Source: Opitutia bacterium
Lineage (GTDB): Bacteria; Verrucomicrobiota; Verrucomicrobiia; Opitutales; UBA953
Direction: 5' to 3'
Length of the DNA: 6,990 nt
Assembly (NCBI GenBank): GCA_003485955.1
Contig: DNHH01000050.1
Coordinates: 11,624 to 18,613, forward strand
The translations under genes were made by a program, and so were the position numbers. Below, piece after piece: positions 1 to 6,283 of this stretch. The notes under the pieces were generated by a model. The model saw nothing but the letters and a program-made list of their open reading frames with translations. It made no database searches and was not told the origin of the DNA. Positions within the stretch are counted from its first letter, which is position 1; every line of letters starts with the position of its first letter.

Positions 1-1
1 C

Positions 2-1696
2 TCTGTGCGGATTGTTTTTGGTCCGGCTTACCCCGCAGAGAAGTCTGATCAAACCCGCCAGCGACTTCTCGAACTATCGGCCGACGCCTTTGCCGGTCGT
101 CCGGCACTGCAAGAGCATCTGGCCTCGGTCGTGGCAAAAGGTCTGGCTCGCAAAGGTGGCAGCCCTGCCATCATTGACCGAACGGCCGAACGCAAGTCCC
201 TCTCAGGTGCTGTCTCCTTAGCCATCGCCTATTTACTTGCGCAACGCATCCGTCGCGTGGTCGCCACCCGTCGCGTGGCCATTGTCCTGCCACCTGGTAT
301 CGGTGCGGCACTAGCAAATTTAGCCTGCGTCATTGCCGACAAGGTTGTCGTGAATCTTAACTTCACTCTAGGGCGTGCCCAAGTTGAGTCTTGTCTGAGT
401 CGTGCGGAATGTGACGCCACGATTACCGCGAATGCTTTCCGCGAAAAACTGCACGCACGATTTCCAGATTTCCCTTGGGGCAATCAGCTTATCGATATCG
501 CTGAGGCAATCCGTGAGATTCCTCGCTGGAAAATCATACTGATGGTGGCACTCATTCGCATTACGCCTGTTTCTATGTTACCAGGGGTGCTCGGCTTGCC
601 CGATAAAGGTGGAGACGCGGAGGCTGCCTTGCTCTTTACGAGCGGAAGTTCGGGCATGCCGAAGGGCGTTCCACTCACGCATACGAATATCTTAGCGAAT
701 CTGATACAGATTGATGAAGCCGGCATCGTTCCACGTCATGCACGTCTACTTTCAAGCTTACCTGTCTTTCATTCCTTCGGTTTCACGGTCGGTGTTTGGT
801 ACGGCCTATCGCGCAATATCACGTTGGTTTGCCTGCCGTCGCCGATTGATACGGTCGCGAATATCGCAGCCGTTCGCGAAGAGCGTGTGACGATTACCTT
901 GGGTACACCGACGTTCCTGCGGCCCTGGCTGAAGCGAGCGACGCGCGAGGACTTGGCGACTTTAGAATGGGCAGTGGCTGGGGCGGAGAAAGTCCCCGCT
1001 GATCTCACTGAAGCATTTGTCAACGAACTCGGTACGGCGCTGATCGAAGGCTACGGCGCGACCGAGGCTAGTCCCGTGCTCGCTGTGAATGTCCCAGATA
1101 TTATCGATACGCTCGCACCGGGTGGGATGTGGAAAGGCAACACCGTTGGGTCAGTCGGGCGTCCTGTCGTCGGTCTCGCTGTTCGCATCCTTCATCCCGA
1201 AACTTTAGAGGTCATGCCACTCGATCAAATTGGCCTGCTGGAAGTTCGGGGCGCCAATCTCTTTAAAGGTTACCTTGGCGATGCTGCAAAGACCGCAGAA
1301 GCACTTCGGGATGGTTGGTATCGAACGGGTGATTTAGCGCGTGTTGATGAACACGGTTTTTTGCATTTAAGTGGTCGGCTTTCGCGATTCTCAAAAATCG
1401 GCGGCGAAATGGTTCCGCATGGCACAGTCGAAGACGCGGTGCTCCAGGCAATCGGCTTGGCTGGTGGCTCCGAACTTTGTGTCGCCGTGGGTGCGTGCGC
1501 AGACCCGACGAAAGGTGAGCAACTGGTCGTTCTACACACGGTCGAACTCGACACTGACAAGGTTCGTGAGGCGCTCGCTGCTGCCGGGTTACCGAATCTT
1601 TGGATTCCGCGTAACTTCCGCCGTGTTGAGCGTATCCCTGTGCTTGGCACAGGGAAGATGGACCTCAAGGCAATCGCCGAACTGGCACGTCGCTAA
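2..1696 (+). CDS. aas: Aas-like acyl-ACP synthetase / acyltransferase, 3' part (5' end outside window)
   Basis: The main domain is an adenylate-forming (AMP-binding) synthetase, expected to activate a fatty acid with ATP and load it on acyl carrier protein for re-acylation of lysophospholipid at the inner membrane. Counting the Val codon at 5 as residue 1, the phosphate-binding loop TSGSSGMPKG is at 212-221, YGATEASP at 350-357, YRTGD at 439-443, GRLSRFSKIGGEMV at 457-470 and the C-terminal catalytic lysine in GTGKMD at 551. The GR..RF.KI.GEMV form is typical of Aas rather than of ordinary long-chain acyl-CoA ligases. Residues 177-196 are hydrophobic. The first ~45 residues (VRIVFGPAYP, then LELSADAF) resemble the end of a PlsC acyltransferase domain, and the frame is open to the left edge, so the GTG at 5 is probably an internal valine. 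PVC relatives often carry MFS-PlsC-AMP-binding fusions; that the missing part is such a fusion is inference. The TAA stop is at 1694-1696. Confidence 0.85.
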   Translation, partial: SVRIVFGPAYPAEKSDQTRQRLLELSADAFAGRPALQEHLASVVAKGLARKGGSPAIIDRTAERKSLSGAVSLAIAYLLAQRIRRVVATRRVAIVLPPGIGAALANLACVIADKVVVNLNFTLGRAQVESCLSRAECDATITANAFREKLHARFPDFPWGNQLIDIAEAIREIPRWKIILMVALIRITPVSMLPGVLGLPDKGGDAEAALLFTSGSSGMPKGVPLTHTNILANLIQIDEAGIVPRHARLLSSLPVFHSFGFTVGVWYGLSRNITLVCLPSPIDTVANIAAVREERVTITLGTPTFLRPWLKRATREDLATLEWAVAGAEKVPADLTEAFVNELGTALIEGYGATEASPVLAVNVPDIIDTLAPGGMWKGNTVGSVGRPVVGLAVRILHPETLEVMPLDQIGLLEVRGANLFKGYLGDAAKTAEALRDGWYRTGDLARVDEHGFLHLSGRLSRFSKIGGEMVPHGTVEDAVLQAIGLAGGSELCVAVGACADPTKGEQLVVLHTVELDTDKVREALAAAGLPNLWIPRNFRRVERIPVLGTGKMDLKAIAELARR

Positions 1697-1702
1697 ACAA
1701 GA

Positions 1703-3091
1703 TTACCAACCGCTACGGTGCTTGCGGCGGAGGAAGGCGTTGGCGGCGTCGAAATTGGTCACGCGCGAGCTAGTGGCGTCCCACTCCAAACGCTGATTGA
1801 CGCGCTGAGCAAGACAGCCGAGTTGCACAAACTCGGTCAGCGGGCCAGCGATATCGAAGTCGGAATAGGTCGACGCGCCCGTGGACACAGCCTCGAGCCA
1901 TTCACGGTAATGGTTATTGGTGCGCGGTAGGGTGATGGGTACGGCTTTGACTGCAGGATGGCGCACGATGAGTTGAGCCTTCTCTTCCCCTTTCAGTTGG
2001 AGATGGGAACTCGTGCCATAGTCGTCGCCTTGGTAGAGCATGCCTTTGCTGCCACGGATGACGACGCCGTTGCCAGGCAACTTGTCTTTGTCCTTTTGCA
2101 GTTCGAGCACTTCGGAGACACGTTCTTTGTCGGGCTTCAAGCCGCCCTCGTACCAGTAGAGGGTGAGCGCGGGTAGCTTGCCGCGGGCGGGGAATTCGAA
2201 CCGCACTTTCGATCGGCGCGAGTAAGTCTCAGCCCAGTTGCTGTCGAGCTCAGGCTGCATGGAGGTGGGTGATCCAAGTTGGAGAGCGCGGAAGGGCATG
2301 TTGAGCAAGTGGCACGCCATGTCGCCAAGTGCACCAGTGCCGAAATCTTTGAAGCCGCGCCAATTGAATGCGTGGTAGGCGTCTTTGACGTAAGGGCGCT
2401 CATCGGCGACACCCAGCCAGAGATTCCAATCGAGCTCAGCGGGTACGGGATCCACTTGCTTTGGACGGTCGATGCCTTGTGGCCAGATGGGTCGATTGGT
2501 CCAGGCATGCACCTCGGTGACGTCGCCAAGCAGTCCGGACTGGATGGCCTCAACGGTGCGACGAAGAACGTCGTTACCACTGCCCTGGTTGCCCATTTGT
2601 GTGGTCACGCCCATCTTGGCAGCCATGCGTTTCATCTCACGCGACTCATTTACACACCAGCTCAGGGGTTTTTGGCAATAGACGCTCAGGCCACGTTCCA
2701 TCGCAGCGAGGGAAATCGGCGCATGCATGTGGTCAGGTGTGGAGACAGTCACTGCGTGCAGGTCGCGTTCGCGATCGAGGAGCTTGCGGTAATCTTGGTA
2801 AACGCGGACGTTGGGGAACTTGCCTTTGATCTGCCGGATAATTTTGTCGGAGGCTCGGGTATCGACGTCACAGACTGCGATGACTTCGGCGCCAGCGTTA
2901 AACATTTCCATGATGTCGCTCTCACCCTTGCCGCCGCAAGCGATGCCCGCGAACCGCACTGGCTCCTTCCCCGAAGGACGCTTGGCGCGTGAACGACTGG
3001 GATCGAGTTCAGGGGTCGCGCCAGTGAGACTGGCGGCACCTGCGAGTAGGGCGCTGCTGAGGAGGAAGTCGCGGCGGGATAGGGAAGACAT
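1703..3091 (-). CDS. Tat-exported Gfo/Idh/MocA family oxidoreductase
   Basis: Complete 462-residue NAD(P)-dependent oxidoreductase of the glucose-fructose oxidoreductase / inositol dehydrogenase / MocA family. The N-terminus is a twin-arginine signal: SRRDF with R6-R7, a hydrophobic stretch at about 9-22, and a possible cleavage or anchor region near 25. The Rossmann nucleotide-binding turn is GIACGGKG at 49-56, with an acidic residue after the second strand (VCDVD, 73-77). TPDHMHA is at 118-124. The active-site motif is YCQKPL at 138-143, with Gln in place of Glu of the usual EKP and the lysine kept (K141). The C-terminal domain has GDMACH at 256-261, whose His261 is a likely catalytic or substrate ligand. 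Length and motifs match the large, mostly uncharacterised set of exported paralogues in Planctomycetes and Verrucomicrobia, thought to act on sugars or sugar derivatives. The substrate cannot be read from sequence. The gene stands alone, converging on the aas-like gene. Its ATG lacks a Shine-Dalgarno; the leader is C-rich. Confidence 0.93.
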   Translation of the reverse strand: MSSLSRRDFLLSSALLAGAASLTGATPELDPSRSRAKRPSGKEPVRFAGIACGGKGESDIMEMFNAGAEVIAVCDVDTRASDKIIRQIKGKFPNVRVYQDYRKLLDRERDLHAVTVSTPDHMHAPISLAAMERGLSVYCQKPLSWCVNESREMKRMAAKMGVTTQMGNQGSGNDVLRRTVEAIQSGLLGDVTEVHAWTNRPIWPQGIDRPKQVDPVPAELDWNLWLGVADERPYVKDAYHAFNWRGFKDFGTGALGDMACHLLNMPFRALQLGSPTSMQPELDSNWAETYSRRSKVRFEFPARGKLPALTLYWYEGGLKPDKERVSEVLELQKDKDKLPGNGVVIRGSKGMLYQGDDYGTSSHLQLKGEEKAQLIVRHPAVKAVPITLPRTNNHYREWLEAVSTGASTYSDFDIAGPLTEFVQLGCLAQRVNQRLEWDATSSRVTNFDAANAFLRRKHRSGW

Positions 3092-3094
3092 AGT

Positions 3095-3116
3095 GGGTTG
3101 GGGTAGGTTAGGTTGG
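3095..3116 (+). other. G-run tract next to the oxidoreductase start codon (possible two-tetrad G-quadruplex)
   Basis: Five G runs sit within 22 bases: GGG 3095-3097, GGGG 3100-3103, GG 3106-3107, GG 3111-3112 and GG 3115-3116, separated by loops of 2-3 bases made only of T and A. The tract begins 3 bases upstream of the oxidoreductase ATG. In that gene's mRNA it reads as a C-rich leader with no purine-rich ribosome-binding site. The spacing permits a two-tetrad quadruplex on the + strand; that it forms or regulates anything is inference. Confidence 0.4.
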
Positions 3117-3205
3117 CGGCCACGGTTGGCGAGCCTAGGGGTTGAATCGCTGACAGCCGCGGGGAGTCGTAGGTTCCGTTATTCCCGGTCGCCTGTCGTT
3201 TTATA

Positions 3206-3227
3206 CCCAGAGATGTCACATACTGGG
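3206..3227. repeat. Spaced inverted repeat CCCAG-N12-CTGGG
   Basis: CCCAG at 3206-3210 and CTGGG at 3223-3227 are perfect inverted copies separated by 12 bases (AGATGTCACATA). The repeat lies midway in the divergent region, about 90 bases upstream of the preferred glgP start and 115 bases upstream of the oxidoreductase start. It could be an operator for a dimeric regulator, but the arms are only 5 bases, so chance is a real alternative. Confidence 0.25.
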
Positions 3228-3316
3228 CACGCCCTTGATGCATTATTGGCATGCATTTTGGCGGGTTTTGGCTGGCGGCTTTGGGCATGAAAATGACAGG
3301 ATGTCGGTGTACTTTC

Positions 3317-5860
3317 ATGACTAAGCTTTCCCGTAAGAACTCCAGCGCCAAGAAGCCCCCTGCCCGCAAATCGGTCAAAGCTTCCAAATCCAAGCCCGTA
3401 CTGGATTTTGCCGTGGCCCCGAAAACTAATGATGCCGTTGCCTCGTTCCGTGCCGACATCCTTCGCCACCTTACCTTCACACTCGCGCGCGATACCACGA
3501 CGGCGATTCGTATGGATTGGTGGTTGGCAACATGCTTCACGCTGCGTGACCGCGTGCTCGAGCGCTTCCTCCATTCTCAAGGTGCCCATGCGAGTACCAA
3601 CTCCCGCCGCGTTTATTACTTGTCGCTTGAGTATTTGATGGGACGGCTTTTGCGCAATAATCTGTGTAATCTTGGACAACTCGAAATTGCGCGCGAAGCT
3701 CTCAATGGTTTAGGCAAAGAATTGGATGACGTTATCGAAGAAGAAAATGATATGGGTTTGGGTAATGGCGGTCTTGGTCGACTTGCAGCCTGCTTCTTAG
3801 ATTCACTCGCAACGATGGATATCCCTGCCATTGGTTATGGGATCCATTACGAATTTGGACTTTTCCGGCAGACGTTTATCAATGGTCGCCAAGTTGAAGA
3901 GGCAGATAACTGGCTGGCTCGCGGTACACCTTGGAAGATCCGTCGCCCTGAATATCAAGTGCGGGTGCCTCTCTACGGTAGTATCGAAATGGGTATCGAT
4001 GACCGCGGTAACTTTGCGCCTCAACTCGTCGGCACCCAAGACCTCATCGGCATCCCTTGGGACATCCCCATTGTCGGGCTGCATGGTTCCACGGTGAACT
4101 TCCTCCGCCTCTGGGAATCCAAAGCTACCACCGAGTTTGATTTCCGTGCGTTTGACCAAGGTGACTATGTCGAAGCCGTACGTTCACGCATCAGTGGAGA
4201 AACCGTCTCAAAAGTTCTCTACCCGAATGACAGCAAAGAAGCCGGCAAAGAGCTGCGCTTAGTCCAACAGATCTTCTTCGTTTCGTGTTCGTTGCAGGAC
4301 ATCTTACGTCGCCACCGTCGTCGGAATGACGGTTGGGCTAACCTGGCCGATAAGGTCGTCATCCAACTCAACGATACCCATCCCTCGATTGCTGTCGCTG
4401 AGTTGATGCGCCTGCTCGTTGACCGTGAACGTTTACCTTGGGATGATGCTTGGGCCCTGACGACACGCATCTTTAACTATACCAACCACACCTTACTTCC
4501 GGAAGCACTGGAAACATGGAGTGTTGAATTACTCGGTCGAGTGCTCCCTCGCCACCTGCAGATTATTTACGAAATCAATCAGCGCTTCCTAGAAGAAGTC
4601 GAAGCACGCTGGCCTGGCGATGATGTGCGTAAAGCCGAACTGTCCCTCATTGGCGAAGGACCCGTGCGTCACGTGCGCATGGCACATTTAGCTATTGTGG
4701 GTTCCACAAAGGTTAATGGCGTGGCAGAACTTCATACCCGTCTCCTGAAAGCACACTTACTCAAGGGGTTTGATGAACTCACACCTGGAAAGATTGTGAA
4801 CATGACGAACGGTATCACGCCACGCCGCTGGCTGCGTGCTTGTAACCCTGGTCTCTCGTCGCTTTGTGATGAGGTCGTCGGTCCTGCATGGGAAGGCGAC
4901 CTTTCGAAACTCCGCGCCCTTGAGGCTGTTGCCGACGACCGCTCTTTCCAAGACCGCTTCCTGGCCGTTAAGCGCGACAACAAAGTCCGCTTGGCAAAGG
5001 TCATTCAAGATACCTGCCAAATCGTCGTAAATCCTGACTCGCTCTTTGATGTCCAGATTAAGCGTCTCCACGAGTACAAGCGACAGCACCTCAATCTCCT
5101 GCATATCCTGACTCTCTACCGTCGGATGCTGAATGACCCGAAGTTAGATATCACCCCGCGTACCTTTATCTTTGGTGCTAAGGCAGCCCCTGGATACACC
5201 ATGGCCAAGCACATTATCCATGCCATCAATCGGGTGGCCGCGGCTGTGAACCATGATGTCCGCGTGCGCGGTAAAATTAAAGTCGTCTTCTTGCCTGATT
5301 ACCGCGTCTCACTCGCTGAGCAAATTATCCCAGCCGCTGATCTCTCGGAGCAAATTTCTACAGCCGGTAAAGAAGCTTCAGGTACTGGCAACATGAAGCT
5401 CGCTCTCAATGGGGCACTGACGATTGGCACGCTCGATGGGGCCAATGTCGAAATATTAGAAGAAGTCGGGAAGGATAATATTTTCATCTTCGGTCTCAAC
5501 GTCGATGAAGTCGCAGTCTTGCGGAGCAATGGTTACGATCCTGCAGCCGTCGCTGCGGCCGACGAAGAGTTAAAGGCGGTGCTTGATTGTCTCGTCTCTG
5601 ATTACTTTACGCCCGAGCAGCCAGGTGCACTTTCACCACTCGTTGATGGCCTTCTGCTGGGCGGCGACCCTTATCTCGTCTTGGCCGATTACCGCGCTTA
5701 CATCACTGCACAAGATAAGGCGGCGGCTGTCTTCCGTGACCGTCGGGCTTGGGCCAAGATGGCCATCTTGAATACTGCGCGTATGGGTAAGTTCTCGTCG
5801 GATCGTACCATTGGCGAATACGCCAAGGAAATCTGGAAGATTAAACCTATCCGCGGTTAA
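3317..5860 (+). CDS. glgP: Glycogen phosphorylase (GT35, PLP-dependent)
   Basis: Cytoplasmic enzyme releasing glucose 1-phosphate from alpha-1,4-glucan chain ends with phosphate. Counting from ATG 3317 (847 residues), landmarks in family order are RVYYLSLEYLMGR starting at 98, GLGNGGLGRLAACFLDS from 147, QLNDTHPSIA with His355, TNHTLLPEALE with His391, VQIKRLHEYKRQ from 579 (phosphate-site K582, R583 and K588), and EASGTGNMK at 686-694 whose K694 forms the Schiff base with pyridoxal phosphate. All key residues are present and the length matches bacterial and animal phosphorylases (about 800-850). An in-frame ATG at 3251 would add 22 residues; ATGs at 3287 and 3293 are also possible. I prefer 3317 because the extra segment is unlike the family and a weak AGGA lies at 3298-3301, though its 15-base spacing is long. 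Residues 2-26 form a Lys/Ser/Ala/Pro tail with 10 basic and no acidic residues. No other glycogen genes are adjacent. TAA stop at 5858-5860. Confidence 0.96.
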   Translation: MTKLSRKNSSAKKPPARKSVKASKSKPVLDFAVAPKTNDAVASFRADILRHLTFTLARDTTTAIRMDWWLATCFTLRDRVLERFLHSQGAHASTNSRRVYYLSLEYLMGRLLRNNLCNLGQLEIAREALNGLGKELDDVIEEENDMGLGNGGLGRLAACFLDSLATMDIPAIGYGIHYEFGLFRQTFINGRQVEEADNWLARGTPWKIRRPEYQVRVPLYGSIEMGIDDRGNFAPQLVGTQDLIGIPWDIPIVGLHGSTVNFLRLWESKATTEFDFRAFDQGDYVEAVRSRISGETVSKVLYPNDSKEAGKELRLVQQIFFVSCSLQDILRRHRRRNDGWANLADKVVIQLNDTHPSIAVAELMRLLVDRERLPWDDAWALTTRIFNYTNHTLLPEALETWSVELLGRVLPRHLQIIYEINQRFLEEVEARWPGDDVRKAELSLIGEGPVRHVRMAHLAIVGSTKVNGVAELHTRLLKAHLLKGFDELTPGKIVNMTNGITPRRWLRACNPGLSSLCDEVVGPAWEGDLSKLRALEAVADDRSFQDRFLAVKRDNKVRLAKVIQDTCQIVVNPDSLFDVQIKRLHEYKRQHLNLLHILTLYRRMLNDPKLDITPRTFIFGAKAAPGYTMAKHIIHAINRVAAAVNHDVRVRGKIKVVFLPDYRVSLAEQIIPAADLSEQISTAGKEASGTGNMKLALNGALTIGTLDGANVEILEEVGKDNIFIFGLNVDEVAVLRSNGYDPAAVAAADEELKAVLDCLVSDYFTPEQPGALSPLVDGLLLGGDPYLVLADYRAYITAQDKAAAVFRDRRAWAKMAILNTARMGKFSSDRTIGEYAKEIWKIKPIRG

Positions 5861-5864
5861 TCCC

Positions 5865-6269
5865 TTAGCGCTTCCGAAGTGAAGCCCACGGTTCTTGTTG
5901 GCTGACGTCAACGAGGGCAGGGCCCTGCGAAGCTCCCGGTGAGAGTATGGCCAAGATAACTGCATCAGTCTTGCCGACATTAAAGGAAGCATGGACCAAA
6001 CCCTTAGGGATGTGTGCAGTTTCACCCGCCGTGAGCACCTGAGATTCTTTTTCGACCCATTGTTCGACCTCGCCCGAGAGTACGTAAATAATTTCTTCGA
6101 GTTCCGGGTGGGTGTGAAAGTCATGCCCACCGCCGACTGGGATGGTTGCTTGCACGAGCTGGAGATCTTTGGCTTCCGTTAGGCCTGGTCGACAGAGCCA
6201 GTAATTCGTACGCCCAAGGTGGTTTTCTTGGATGGCGTCTTTGCGTGTTACAAATCGACGTTTAGACAT
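5865..6269 (-). CDS. Small single-domain cupin protein
   Basis: A 134-residue protein with one complete cupin barrel. Motif 1, G(X)5HXH(X)3-4E(X)6G, fits exactly: G46, H52, H54, E58 or E59, G66. Motif 2, G(X)5PXG(X)2H(X)3N, fits exactly: G82, P88, G90, H93, N97. H52, H54, the glutamate and H93 should bind one divalent metal. No signal peptide or membrane segment is seen, so it is probably cytoplasmic. Small stand-alone cupins include sugar isomerases, dioxygenases and ligand-binding proteins; nothing here separates these, so no function is assigned. The start is 14 bases downstream of the prfB stop on the same strand, which suggests co-transcription and perhaps translational coupling, as no Shine-Dalgarno precedes the ATG (TTTTACCAAG before it). 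Its stop faces the glgP stop across 4 bases. Confidence 0.9.
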   Translation of the reverse strand: MSKRRFVTRKDAIQENHLGRTNYWLCRPGLTEAKDLQLVQATIPVGGGHDFHTHPELEEIIYVLSGEVEQWVEKESQVLTAGETAHIPKGLVHASFNVGKTDAVILAILSPGASQGPALVDVSQQEPWASLRKR

Positions 6270-6283
6270 CTTGGTAAAATAGA

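Larger units (their letters stand above)
3092..3316. promoter_or_regulatory. Divergent intergenic region between the oxidoreductase and glgP
   Basis: These 225 bases separate two divergently transcribed genes and must hold both promoters unless the glgP coding region starts further left. I see no sigma-70 promoter close to consensus on either strand. On the + strand TTATAC at 3201-3206 is -10-like but has no good -35 partner; on the - strand the same spot reads TATAAA. Visible structure is a G-run tract at 3095-3116, a spaced inverted repeat at 3206-3227 and two ATGCAT copies at 3238-3243 and 3251-3256. The left third is G-rich on the + strand. No RNA gene is recognised. Confidence 0.55.

Noticed and set aside
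5..7. GTG at base 5 as the true start of the first gene
   Set aside because: The frame is open upstream to the window edge and the first residues resemble the inside of an acyltransferase domain; the codon reads naturally as internal valine.
2279..2992. 237-codon open frame on the + strand inside the oxidoreductase gene
   Set aside because: It is antisense to a well-supported conserved gene and has no recognisable domain; it is a shadow of codon bias on the other strand.
3211..3222. CRP-like half site (TGTGACAT on the minus strand)
   Set aside because: Only one TGTGA half is present, with no TCACA partner at the required spacing.
3251..3316. Signal peptide or leader at the long glgP N-terminus (HFGGFWLAALGMKM)
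   Set aside because: There is no basic n-region before the hydrophobic part, and glycogen phosphorylase is cytoplasmic; it is more likely untranslated sequence.
2749..3540. 263-codon minus-strand open frame spanning the intergenic region and the glgP start
   Set aside because: It overlaps the true oxidoreductase start in another frame and runs antisense into glgP; its low-complexity, Ser/Ala-rich sequence has no domain-like pattern.
3179..3679. 166-codon minus-strand open frame across the divergent region
   Set aside because: Most of it is antisense to conserved GlgP codons and the rest shows no conserved-looking motif.
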